A stretch of 19,544 bases of DNA. Source: Gammaproteobacteria bacterium (GTDB taxonomy: Bacteria > Pseudomonadota > Gammaproteobacteria > Chromatiales > Chromatiaceae). A model generated the notes under the pieces. The model had not been told where the DNA came from. It was given only the letters and a program-made list of their open reading frames with translations, and did not search any database. The DNA is taken from assembly GCA_013041975.1 (NCBI GenBank), contig JABDQZ010000108.1:1-19544 (forward strand), in the 5' to 3' direction. A program made the translations under genes and the position numbers. Below, piece after piece: positions 1 to 6,695 of the stretch (position 1 is the first letter of the stretch; each line of letters opens with the position of its first letter).

Positions 1-242
1 GTAAACGACTTCAGTTAGCCAGGAATGTCTGGCGTGCAATGAAAGAAAACGATTCTCGTGAATGCCGCAATTGCCATGATTATGATTCCATGGATTTTGT
101 TAAACAGGGCAGACGTGGGCATAAAGAGCATGAAGATGGCTTTTCCAAGGGTATGACCTGTATTGATTGTCACAAAGGTATTGCACACCAGTTGCCGGAT
201 ATGCACGAAGAAGATTCCAGTGCCGTGCTAGCAACGCATTGA
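1..242 (+). CDS. napC: NapC/NirT-family multihaem cytochrome c, C-terminal end (partial)
   Basis: The gene enters from the left edge, read in the frame beginning at base 3, and ends at TGA 240-242. About 79 residues are visible. They hold two haem-binding CxxCH motifs, CRNCH and CIDCH, in the spacing of the last two haems of NapC/NirT/NrfH-type membrane-anchored tetrahaem cytochromes. The flanking words NDSRECRNCH and CIDCHKGIAHQLPDM are typical of that family. These proteins take electrons from quinol at the cytoplasmic membrane and pass them to periplasmic reductases such as NapAB. The tail after the last haem (HEEDSSAVLATH) is short and not one I recognise. The N-terminal membrane anchor and first two haems lie outside the window, so NapC cannot be separated from NirT or a CymA-like protein. 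The family call is firm; the symbol is tentative. Confidence 0.88.
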   Translation, partial: KRLQLARNVWRAMKENDSRECRNCHDYDSMDFVKQGRRGHKEHEDGFSKGMTCIDCHKGIAHQLPDMHEEDSSAVLATH

Positions 243-307
243 CCACTGAGCTGGGTGATCCTCTGAAGAAAGTTCAGAATAACAATTACGATAATGTCCT
301 CGCTTTG

Positions 308-337
308 ACGGAGAGGAAACTCTCCGTTTATTTTTTT
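308..337 (+). terminator. Rho-independent terminator after the cytochrome gene
   Basis: A perfect 8-bp stem, ACGGAGAG / CTCTCCGT, encloses a GAAA tetraloop (316-319). It is followed by TTATTTTTTT. It lies 65 bases after the cytochrome stop codon and 30 bases before the DUF302 start, so it separates the two transcripts. Confidence 0.9.
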
Positions 338-367
338 CTGCATTATCGGTTAATATCATAGAACGCT

Positions 368-946
368 ATGAATAAATTAAAAAACCTATTTGCTGTTATT
401 GGCCTGGTGGCCACGATTTTCTGGGCGGGCTTCTATTCCTGGGTGTGGCTGGAAACGCGTGATTTTGATCCTGATGCCTGGGGACTTTACAAGGAATTCG
501 CTGGTAAATTACTTGAGACCGGTGACCTTGCTGAGGCTTTTGTGTGGGAAGTCAGGGTCGAAGATGAGGTAAACGTCGATGATGTAAAAGAGTCGATGAA
601 AAGCCTCGCGGTAGAACGTAATTTTCTGTTTGTGGGTGAGTCTCCGTTTTACAAGCAGGTTGAAGCCGTTACCGGCAAAGCCTACCGCCATGTGGCTTTC
701 ATGCAATTTTGTGATGTGAGTGTCGGTGTTGAAATGCTGGCACACAATAATGCCTATGCGGCTTTCATGCCCTGTGTTATCAGTGTGGTAGAAGACCAGG
801 AAGGTGTCCTCTGGCTGTATGCAATGAACATGGACTTCCTGATTCATGGTGCCAACGAACTTCCGCCCGAACTCAAGACCAAGGCATTGAAGGTCAGGCG
901 CATCATGCGTGAAATCATGGAAGGTGCCGCTGCAGGTGAGTTTTAA
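368..946 (+). CDS. Membrane-anchored DUF302 domain protein
   Basis: A 192-residue protein of unknown function. A hydrophobic segment at about residues 6-28 (rich in aromatic and aliphatic residues, with no clear cleavage site) looks like an N-terminal membrane anchor. The rest matches the DUF302 (TT1751-like) fold by pattern: residues 112-122 read MQFCDVSVGVE and residues 134-144 read MPCVISVVEDQ, followed by a predicted strand LWLYAMN. Cys115 and Cys136 sit at the positions where many DUF302 proteins carry cysteines. The start is the ATG at 368; no clear Shine-Dalgarno sequence precedes it. The gene follows the cytochrome gene on the same strand, but a terminator lies between them, so they probably do not form an operon. 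DUF302 proteins are often found in sulfur-oxidising and anaerobic respiratory bacteria, but no biochemical role can be assigned. Confidence 0.8.
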   Translation: MNKLKNLFAVIGLVATIFWAGFYSWVWLETRDFDPDAWGLYKEFAGKLLETGDLAEAFVWEVRVEDEVNVDDVKESMKSLAVERNFLFVGESPFYKQVEAVTGKAYRHVAFMQFCDVSVGVEMLAHNNAYAAFMPCVISVVEDQEGVLWLYAMNMDFLIHGANELPPELKTKALKVRRIMREIMEGAAAGEF

Positions 947-997
947 AGCACGCAGGTATTACTTAATGGAAAATGCAGCGGGCTTATTCATGGCGGT

Positions 998-1525
998 TTA
1001 TTCAGGCATATTTGGGGGGTCAAGGTCAGTACACATGGGCGTCTCGTCATTGCCGATATCTTCCATCCATTGTTCAATTCTGGATATGAATATTTCTTCA
1101 TGGCTTAGCAGTAGCTGAGCGCTTTGCTGTACTTCATCAATCTTTATTTCATCGATGACCAGCCTGAGAAAGCGGTGAGTGCGCCCGCTGTTGAACTTCG
1201 CCAGTTCCAGCGCCTGATGCGTATTCATCTGGTAATGGGCATTATCGATACAGGCGCTTTCCGGGGAGTTGCTGCAGTACCACTGGAAGTCCCAGATGGG
1301 AATGCTGGGTAATTCCAGGCCCTTGGCCAGCTGTTCGATGCTACTGACACTTTCCGCGGCAAGTTGCTCCAGTTCTCTGAAGATATGTGCAACCTTCAGG
1401 TTGTTGTGTTCTTCCAGGCAGTCTGCAAGTTCCTGCAGGCGATCCTCGGTTTCACATTTTAACGCGAGCGAGTGTGCGAGAAATTCTTCAATACTGTAGA
1501 TATTGAAATGATTGCTGTTGCTCAT
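998..1525 (-). CDS. Ferritin-like (rubrerythrin-type) protein, degenerate diiron site, coupled to korB
   Basis: A 175-residue, largely helical protein. Its layout resembles rubrerythrin-type four-helix ferritin-like proteins: helix 1 with EFLAHSLALKCETEDRLQEL (residues 14-33), then HNN, a second helix (about 44-68), a third containing QALELAKFNSGRTHRF (104-119) and a fourth near 132-155. Glu26 sits where a helix-1 iron ligand is expected. The usual E-x2-H on helix 2 appears to be A56/S59, the helix-3 Glu appears to be Ser113, and helix 4 has no ExxH. An iron site is therefore doubtful. The start at 1525 was chosen because its ATG overlaps the korB stop codon (ATGA); the reading frame runs further upstream only inside korB. 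It is the last gene of the kor operon. It could be a structural or assembly partner of KorAB, but its function is unknown. Confidence 0.7.
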   Translation of the reverse strand: MSNSNHFNIYSIEEFLAHSLALKCETEDRLQELADCLEEHNNLKVAHIFRELEQLAAESVSSIEQLAKGLELPSIPIWDFQWYCSNSPESACIDNAHYQMNTHQALELAKFNSGRTHRFLRLVIDEIKIDEVQQSAQLLLSHEEIFISRIEQWMEDIGNDETPMCTDLDPPNMPE

Positions 1526-2340
1526 ACGTAAAAGGCCTGTTCCAGCCGTTCTATGGATGTGGACTGTTCTGATCCCGGTTGCCATGCCGGCAGCTCTGAC
1601 AGATAAACGATACCGGTAGACATGCCATCGTCAGCATGGATTCTGCCAGCTGCTGCTACCGGGTCGTCGGCCGGATCTTCCTGCCATTGTCTTACCGCAT
1701 GTTTCCATTCTTTTTGTTCAGGCCTGAAGGTGGGGCATGGGCTGAGTACCTCGATAAAAGAAAAGCCGGGGTGGTTGATTGCTTCGACGATCAAGCGGGT
1801 AAGGTTTGCCGGATCGCCGGCAAAGCCTCGTGCCACAAAACTGGCCCCGGAAGAGAGGGCAATGGCCAGCGGCTGGAAAGGGCGTATGCCGGTTCCATGC
1901 GGTGCCAGCTTGCTGGGCCAGTCTGGTGCCGTGGTTGGAGAGGGTTGCCCCTTGGTCATGCCATAGACATTGTTATCCATGACGATGTAAGTCATGTCCA
2001 TATTGCGGCGACAGGCGTGTAAAAAATGATTGCCACCAATGGAATAACCGTCGCCGTCACCTCCGGCAGCTATCACAGTCAGGTCCGGGCGCGCTGCTTT
2101 CAGGCCGGCGGCTACAGGTAGCGCACGCCCATGCAAACCATGAAATCCATAGGTATCGAGGTAGGCCGGTAGACGGGAGGAGCAACCGATACCGGAAACC
2201 ACAGCTGTCTGTTCATGGGTCAATTTGAGAAATGCAAATGCCCTGGTAATTGAGCTCAATACCCCGAAGTCACCACAGCCTGGACACCATATGGGTTTGA
2301 TAGCAGATTTATAGTCTTTGGGTTTTACGATTTCAGTCAT
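1522..2340 (-). CDS. korB: 2-oxoacid:ferredoxin oxidoreductase, beta subunit (KorB)
   Basis: A 272-residue thiamine-pyrophosphate-binding beta subunit. The opening KPIWCPGCGDFGV (15-27) is diagnostic of this family. A TPP/Mg motif starts at GDGDGYS (94-100) and ends with NN at 123-124. Cys19, Cys22, Cys53 and Cys202 (in SPCPTF) match the four ligands of the single [4Fe-4S] cluster in two-subunit oxidoreductases. With KorA it would catalyse oxidative decarboxylation of 2-oxoglutarate (or a related 2-oxoacid) with CoA, giving an acyl-CoA, CO2 and reduced ferredoxin, or the reverse carboxylation. The exact substrate cannot be read from the sequence. The start ATG at 2340 overlaps the end of korA by 8 bases, and an AGGTG Shine-Dalgarno lies inside korA. 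The gene is part of the cupin-korA-korB-ferritin-like operon. Confidence 0.93.
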   Translation of the reverse strand: MTEIVKPKDYKSAIKPIWCPGCGDFGVLSSITRAFAFLKLTHEQTAVVSGIGCSSRLPAYLDTYGFHGLHGRALPVAAGLKAARPDLTVIAAGGDGDGYSIGGNHFLHACRRNMDMTYIVMDNNVYGMTKGQPSPTTAPDWPSKLAPHGTGIRPFQPLAIALSSGASFVARGFAGDPANLTRLIVEAINHPGFSFIEVLSPCPTFRPEQKEWKHAVRQWQEDPADDPVAAAGRIHADDGMSTGIVYLSELPAWQPGSEQSTSIERLEQAFYV

Positions 2341-4060
2341 GTTTCACCTGTTGTTCGACAAATGCCACAATTTCGTCAGCACGTAACAGCAGTGGGCCGG
2401 GACGGGCAAAACTGCTGCTTTGGCTTTCCAGTGCGTCCAGTCCCTTGAGGTAATGATAAAACTGGCCTGACTGGTTTTGCTCGACAACAATACAGCGCTT
2501 GGTATCTTTCTGAACTGATTTCATTGCCTGCAGCGGTAATGGCATCAGCAATCTGACGGTGATCACGCGGATTGTAATACCTGTTTGCCGTAACCGCTGT
2601 GCAGCCTCTTGCACCACGCTTGAGACTGAGCCCCAGGTCACGATGGCTGTGTCGCCTGCGCCTTCGATTTCTGCCCAGCGCTCTCCGAAATCGTATTTTA
2701 ATAATTTGTCACGTCGTTTGCTCATTTGCGACAAATGATCCTGCGCCATGGAAGAGGGCGTGCCATGCGGGCCATGTTCAAGTCCGTCGGCGGTATACAT
2801 GCCACGCGGCGTGCCGGGAATACTCATGGCTGAAATGCCGTTTTCAGTCAGTTCGTAACGCTGATAGCTTTCTTCGATTGCAGAGGGGGTCATGCGTTCG
2901 CAAGGCATAGAAAAATCCTGTGGAGGATCGACTACGGCTCTGGACTGTCCCAGGAATTGATCCGACATGACGATTGTTACCGTTTGTAGCTGTTCGGCCA
3001 GGCATGAAGCCCATTGCACGGTAAACACACAGTCCTTGATATGTGTTGGCGCGAGCACGATGTGCGGTGCATCGCCATGAAAGCCGAATAGCGCCAGGTT
3101 AAGGTCGGCTTGTTCCGATTTTGTCGGAATTCCGGTTGAGGGACCACCACGCATCACATTGACGACGACGACAGGGGTTTCACTGGCTACAGCAAGTCCC
3201 AGGCCTTCCATCATCAGGCTCAAGCCCGGGCCTGACGTTGCGGTAAGTGCAGGTACACCACCGAATGAAGCACCAATAATCATATTGATGGATGCCAGTT
3301 CATCTTCGGCCTGCAACAGTGCGCCACCTACCTTTTCAAGATTGGGAGACAGCCATTCGAGTATTTCACTGGCTGGTGTAATGGGATAAGCCGCGACAAA
3401 GCGAACGCCAGCCTTGAGTGCACCAAGCCCGGCAGCTTCGTTGCCGCTGATGTTCCATCGCTGAGCGTGTGAAATTTGCCAGGCCGCCGTCAGTGGTGGG
3501 CGAGTGAACGGGTGAAGTTTCATACCCTGCTCAATACAGGCCGCGGAAGCTTCGATAATTAATCTGTCTTTTTTATGCCCGAAAATTTCCTGCAGAGCTT
3601 TTTTCATGAGGTCAGCAGAAATCCCCAGCAACATGGCCAGAACGCCCAGTCCAATCATGTTGCTGCGTCCGCCTTCGATTTCTCCTGCACGTTTTTTAAA
3701 AGGCAGAAGCAGGCTTTCAGCGCCACCCTCAGTGAGGATACCCGGTATCTCACCGGCGTCAGTATCACCCAGCAACAGGCTTTTGCCATGCAGTGGTATT
3801 TCATCGGCAAAGCGCTCTATTTTCAGCCAGTCCAGGCACAGCAGCACATGAAAACTGTCATCATGGGAGTACACTTCATGATCAGAAAAACGCATCAGCA
3901 CCGCTGACTCGCCGCCCCTGATCTGCGGACCGGAAGAACGTGACATGATGCCGTAGAAGCCGGCTTGCGCCATGGCTTTCAGCAGGATCATGCCGGTGGT
4001 GACGGCGCCACTGCCCCCCGAACCCGTGATGGCGATGGAAACCGTGTTTGTATTATTCAT
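2333..4060 (-). CDS. korA: 2-oxoacid:ferredoxin oxidoreductase, fused gamma-alpha subunit (KorA)
   Basis: A 575-residue protein with the gamma domain fused in front of the alpha domain. The gamma domain (about 6-185) starts with a glycine-rich stretch ITGSGGSGAVTTG (11-23) and contains SSGPQIRGGES (42-52). The alpha domain (about 205-575) has the hallmark YPITPASE (225-232), then SGPGLSLMMEG (276-286) and RGGPSTG (304-310), where the thiazolium and CoA are handled in homologues. The fusion is typical of 2-oxoglutarate:ferredoxin oxidoreductases. The frame is open back to 4126, but that extension overlaps the cupin gene. I chose ATG 4058-4060 because the protein then begins at the conserved beta strand, 16 bases after the cupin stop. 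Its Shine-Dalgarno is weak, suggesting coupling to the cupin. No ferredoxin or delta subunit gene is present nearby. Confidence 0.92.
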   Translation of the reverse strand: MNNTNTVSIAITGSGGSGAVTTGMILLKAMAQAGFYGIMSRSSGPQIRGGESAVLMRFSDHEVYSHDDSFHVLLCLDWLKIERFADEIPLHGKSLLLGDTDAGEIPGILTEGGAESLLLPFKKRAGEIEGGRSNMIGLGVLAMLLGISADLMKKALQEIFGHKKDRLIIEASAACIEQGMKLHPFTRPPLTAAWQISHAQRWNISGNEAAGLGALKAGVRFVAAYPITPASEILEWLSPNLEKVGGALLQAEDELASINMIIGASFGGVPALTATSGPGLSLMMEGLGLAVASETPVVVVNVMRGGPSTGIPTKSEQADLNLALFGFHGDAPHIVLAPTHIKDCVFTVQWASCLAEQLQTVTIVMSDQFLGQSRAVVDPPQDFSMPCERMTPSAIEESYQRYELTENGISAMSIPGTPRGMYTADGLEHGPHGTPSSMAQDHLSQMSKRRDKLLKYDFGERWAEIEGAGDTAIVTWGSVSSVVQEAAQRLRQTGITIRVITVRLLMPLPLQAMKSVQKDTKRCIVVEQNQSGQFYHYLKGLDALESQSSSFARPGPLLLRADEIVAFVEQQVKHD

Positions 4061-4076
4061 TTTCTGAGGAAGTTGT

Positions 4077-4355
4077 TTACTGATAATCGTAATGCTTTTC
4101 CACGTCCTTGGTGATTTCCCAGACACACTTCATGCCCGCAGGGAAGGTAATCAGGTCACCACGTTTAAAGCTTTTGGGTTCACCATTTTCAGGTGTAACG
4201 GTAAATTCTCCACGCACGATGTAACAGGTTTCCTGCTGGCTGTATTCCCAGTCAAAGGTTGATGCTTCCTTTTTCCAGACCGGCCAGTCGTAAACACCCA
4301 TGACTTCAAGTTTCATTGGGCTGGGTTTGTGTTCTACCAGTATATCGTCAGACAT
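4077..4355 (-). CDS. Small single-domain cupin (cupin_3/DUF861-like)
   Basis: A 92-residue protein and first gene of the kor operon. The pattern STFDWEYSQQETCYIVRGEF (32-51), then SFKRGDLITFPAGMKCVWEI (62-81), matches the cupin_3 (DUF861) family, a single beta-barrel. The classical HxH of cupin motif 1 is absent, as is usual in this family; Glu43 is the only obvious candidate metal ligand there. Related domains occur in ureidoglycine aminohydrolase and EutQ, but small stand-alone members mostly have no known activity. The start ATG at 4355 was preferred over one at 4394, because the longer form adds a tail without family similarity and overlaps the divergent gene. Adjacent position and orientation suggest a role linked to KorAB, such as cofactor handling or regulation; this is inference. 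Confidence 0.82.
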   Translation of the reverse strand: MSDDILVEHKPSPMKLEVMGVYDWPVWKKEASTFDWEYSQQETCYIVRGEFTVTPENGEPKSFKRGDLITFPAGMKCVWEITKDVEKHYDYQ

Positions 4356-4378
4356 AATTTTGTATCCGTTCGGAATTA

Positions 4379-4921
4379 ATGAATAATGACGCAAGTTTAC
4401 CGGATAAAAGATTAATGGATAACCTTGAAGATCTCATTGGTGTGCGTGTCGAGCTGCTAGCTGAACGAATGCAGCAAAAAGGCTGGAGGCTGGCTTGTGC
4501 CGAGTCCTGTACGGGCGGACTGTTGGCGAAAAGCTGTACAGATGTAGCCGGCTCCAGTCGCTGGTTTGAATGCGCCTATGTTACCTATAGTAATGAGGCT
4601 AAATCAGCAATGCTCGATGTGCCGCCGGAATTGCTCGAAGCCAACGGGGCAGTCAGTGTAGAGGTGGCGCAAGCCATGGTAAAAGGCGTTCTGGATAAAG
4701 CTGGAGTTGATGTGGGTGTATCGATTACCGGAATTGCAGGGCCGGGAGGAGGCACGCCTGAAAAACCGGTGGGTACGGTCTGTTTTGGTTTTGCTGCCAA
4801 AGGCAGGGATATTGAGCTCAGCAGGGAGGTTTTTCGTGGTGATCGTAACCGTATCAGGCAACAATCCGTGTTGTTCGCACTGGATAAGTTATTGAAAATA
4901 AAAGATTCTGTTAGTGAGTAG
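4379..4921 (+). CDS. pncC: Nicotinamide-nucleotide amidase, CinA C-terminal domain type (PncC)
   Basis: A 180-residue stand-alone CinA C-terminal domain, without the N-terminal MoCF domain of full CinA. Visible motifs are CAESCTGGLLAKS (40-52), AYVTYSNEAK (66-75) and the glycine-rich SITGIAGPGGGTPEKPVGTV, which together define the family. PncC deamidates NMN to nicotinate mononucleotide, recycling the NMN released by NAD-dependent DNA ligase. The start at 4379 leaves only 23 bases to the divergent cupin start. A second in-frame ATG at 4415 is a credible alternative, since residues 1-12 are not conserved by eye. Its position directly upstream of recA is the usual gammaproteobacterial arrangement, but a strong terminator separates the two here. 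Confidence 0.93.
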   Translation: MNNDASLPDKRLMDNLEDLIGVRVELLAERMQQKGWRLACAESCTGGLLAKSCTDVAGSSRWFECAYVTYSNEAKSAMLDVPPELLEANGAVSVEVAQAMVKGVLDKAGVDVGVSITGIAGPGGGTPEKPVGTVCFGFAAKGRDIELSREVFRGDRNRIRQQSVLFALDKLLKIKDSVSE

Positions 4922-4944
4922 TTTTTCTTCAGCATTGGGGGTTT

Positions 4945-4977
4945 AAAAGGGGGAGTAGTGTTACTCTCCCCCTTTTT
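4945..4977 (+). terminator. Rho-independent terminator between pncC and recA
   Basis: An 11-bp perfect stem AAAAGGGGGAG (4945-4955) / CTCCCCCTTTT (4966-4976) encloses a 10-base loop, with the T run as its 3' arm. The A run on the 5' side gives symmetry, but the nearest genes on both sides run rightward, so only + strand use is needed. It makes recA an independent transcription unit. Confidence 0.9.
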
Positions 4978-5030
4978 GGCAAGCAAAAATCACATTTTTG
5001 CGCAGCCATTTAAATAATTTTAAAAAGTTT

Positions 5031-5060
5031 TTGGCAGACTCATGTTTTGAGTCTTATACT
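5031..5060 (+). promoter_or_regulatory. sigma-70 promoter of recA
   Basis: TTGGCA (5031-5036) and TATACT (5055-5060) are separated by 18 bases. Each matches its consensus at four or five of six positions. Transcription would begin near 5067, giving a leader of about 60 bases before the recA ATG. An AT-rich tract (5011-5029) lies just upstream and could act as an UP element. The spacer is occupied by a perfect palindrome, described separately. Confidence 0.75.
5036..5054. promoter_or_regulatory. Operator-like 19-bp palindrome inside the recA promoter
   Basis: AGACTCA-TGTTT-TGAGTCT is a perfect 7-bp inverted repeat with a 5-base centre. It fills the space between the -35 and -10 boxes of recA, where a repressor would block RNA polymerase. 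It does not match the LexA boxes I know: CTGT-N8-ACAG of gammaproteobacteria, GAAC-N4-GTTC of Gram-positives, or TTAGTA-type sites of Xanthomonas. Its position makes it the best candidate for an SOS operator in this window, but binding by LexA is inference. Confidence 0.55.
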
Positions 5061-5073
5061 GTGCCATAATAGA

Positions 5074-5088
5074 GAACGTAAATAGAAC
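5074..5088. promoter_or_regulatory. GAAC-N7-GAAC direct repeat in the recA leader
   Basis: GAAC (5074-5077), seven bases GTAAATA, then GAAC (5085-5088). This spacing is exactly that of the alphaproteobacterial SOS box GTTC-N7-GTTC read on the other strand. It lies just after the expected transcription start. In a gammaproteobacterial setting it may be coincidence; it is recorded because of its place in front of recA. Confidence 0.35.
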
Positions 5089-5126
5089 AGTAGTCGTACT
5101 TCACAAAATAAAACCCGGAGACAGAA

Positions 5127-6173
5127 ATGGACGACAATCGTAAAAAGGCATTGGCTGCAGCACTTGGTCAAATCGAAAAACAATTTGGTAAAGGTTCAGT
5201 CATGCGTATGGGAGATGCTTCAGCTATCCGCAACGTGGAAGTGGTATCAACGGGTTCCCTGACAGTTGACATAGCACTGGGTATCGGTGGTATTCCCAAG
5301 GGGCGCGTTATCGAGATCTACGGCCCGGAATCATCGGGTAAAACCACCATGACATTACATGCAGTTTCCGAAATTCAGAAACAGGGCGGCACCGCAGCAT
5401 TTGTTGATGCCGAACATGCACTGGATCCTATGTATGCTGAAAAACTCGGTGTTGATATGGATGAATTGCTGGTCTCACAGCCAGATACCGGTGAACAGGC
5501 GCTTGAGATTACTGACATGCTGGTACGTTCCGGTGCGGTTGACGTGGTGGTGGTCGATTCGGTTGCAGCCCTGACACCACGCGCTGAAATTGAAGGTGAT
5601 ATGGGTGATACACATGTCGGTTTGCAGGCGCGCTTGATGTCACAGGCATTGCGCAAACTAACGGCCAATATCAAGCGTTCCAACTGTATCGTGATTTTTA
5701 TTAACCAGATTCGCATGAAAATCGGCGTTATGTTCGGTTCACCTGAAACTACCACCGGTGGTAATGCACTTAAGTTCTATTCCTCAGTCAGAATGGATAT
5801 CCGTCGTATCGGTTCCATCAAAAAAGGCGACGAAATCATTGGTAACGATACCCGTGTCAAGATCGTTAAGAACAAGGTGGCACCACCATTCAAGCAGGCC
5901 GAGTTTGAAATTCTTTACGGTGAAGGTGTGTCGCGCGAAGGTGAAATTATCGCACTGGGTGTTGCACAGGGCATTGTTGAAAAGTCCGGATCCTGGTATT
6001 CCTACAATGGTGACCGCATCGGACAGGGCAAGGACAATGTACGCAATTATCTGAAGGACAATAAAGAAATTGCGGCTGAAATTGAAGCCAGGATCAGGGC
6101 GGTGGCCTTCCCGGAAACCAATCCTGAATCAGAAACCGGTGTTGTTGAAGCGCTAGAAGCAACAGAGAAATAA
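5127..6173 (+). CDS. recA: Recombinase RecA
   Basis: A 348-residue RecA of normal length. It forms ATP-dependent filaments on single-stranded DNA, drives homologous strand exchange and triggers LexA self-cleavage. Visible elements are the Walker A motif GPESSGKT (66-73), the catalytic Glu96 in VDAEHALD, the Walker B strand VVVVDSVAAL (140-149), loop L1 near MGDTHVGLQARLMS, and loop L2 around FGSPETTTGGNALKFYSS. The C-terminal tail is acidic, as expected. The start ATG at 5127 is preceded by CCGGAGACAGAA, a good Shine-Dalgarno. recX follows one base after the stop. The gene has its own promoter and an unusual operator-like region, described separately. Confidence 0.98.
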   Translation: MDDNRKKALAAALGQIEKQFGKGSVMRMGDASAIRNVEVVSTGSLTVDIALGIGGIPKGRVIEIYGPESSGKTTMTLHAVSEIQKQGGTAAFVDAEHALDPMYAEKLGVDMDELLVSQPDTGEQALEITDMLVRSGAVDVVVVDSVAALTPRAEIEGDMGDTHVGLQARLMSQALRKLTANIKRSNCIVIFINQIRMKIGVMFGSPETTTGGNALKFYSSVRMDIRRIGSIKKGDEIIGNDTRVKIVKNKVAPPFKQAEFEILYGEGVSREGEIIALGVAQGIVEKSGSWYSYNGDRIGQGKDNVRNYLKDNKEIAAEIEARIRAVAFPETNPESETGVVEALEATEK

Positions 6174-6174
6174 A

Positions 6175-6633
6175 TTGATAGCGACTGAAGCAGACCAGTT
6201 GCTGGATATCGAGCAGGCAGCCATGCGGCTGCTTGCTCAAAATGAACATACGGTCCGGCAGCTTAACACCAAACTGCGTAAAAAAGGTTTTGATGCAGAG
6301 GCGATAGAAACTGTTCTACAGGACCTGCAACAGCGCAACCTGTTAAGTGACGAGCGATTTGCAGAACAGTATCTGCAGATGCGAAGCCGCAAGGGCTTCG
6401 GTCCGGTTCGTATAGAGCAGGAAATGCATGAAAAAGGCGTCGGTGATTCCCTGATAGCGATAACCATGGATGATGCTGATATCAACTGGTACGAACTGAT
6501 GCTGGAAACACTGCAAAAAAAGTACGGATCAGGTTCTGCATCCGACTATAAAGAACGCGCCCGCCGGGCACGTTTTCTGGAATATCGTGGTTTTGCCGCT
6601 GCAATGATAGGCAAAACCCTGTTTGATGATTAA
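6175..6633 (+). CDS. recX: RecA modulator RecX
   Basis: A 152-residue RecX, rich in helices and basic residues, made of repeated three-helix units. Typical family words are RLLAQNEHTVRQLNTKLRKKG (about 18-38), LQQRNLLSDERFAEQY (51-66) and a region around residues 67-84 with GFGPVRIEQEMHEKG. The family binds along RecA filaments and limits their extension. Translation appears to start at a TTG (6175-6177), one base after the recA stop and with a weak purine-rich site (AGAGAAA) inside recA, so expression should be coupled to and lower than recA. No terminator is visible between recA and recX. Confidence 0.92.
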   Translation: MIATEADQLLDIEQAAMRLLAQNEHTVRQLNTKLRKKGFDAEAIETVLQDLQQRNLLSDERFAEQYLQMRSRKGFGPVRIEQEMHEKGVGDSLIAITMDDADINWYELMLETLQKKYGSGSASDYKERARRARFLEYRGFAAAMIGKTLFDD

Positions 6634-6649
6634 GTTCCTTCTGCTTCCT

Positions 6650-6658
6650 TGCTATAGT
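6650..6658 (+). promoter_or_regulatory. Candidate extended -10 promoter for the RND pump operon
   Basis: TGC-TATAGT is an extended -10 element: TGn followed by a hexamer matching the consensus at five of six positions. A poor -35 (TTAAGT, 6630-6635) lies 17 bases upstream. The start of transcription would be near 6665, about 30 bases before the adaptor ATG. Confidence 0.45.
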
Positions 6659-6695
6659 TCTATCATTCTAGATCACACGACAACCAGGCAAAAAA

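Noticed and set aside
4061..4126. Longer korA start giving a 597-residue protein
   Set aside because: The extra 22 residues overlap the end of the cupin gene, show no similarity to the family opening, and the later ATG starts right before the conserved strand.
5057..5092. TACTGT and ACAGTA half-sites as a canonical gammaproteobacterial LexA box
   Set aside because: The halves are 24 bases apart instead of 8 and cannot form the standard site. The nearer candidate CTGT-N8-AGAG (5059-5074) has a mismatch in the second half.
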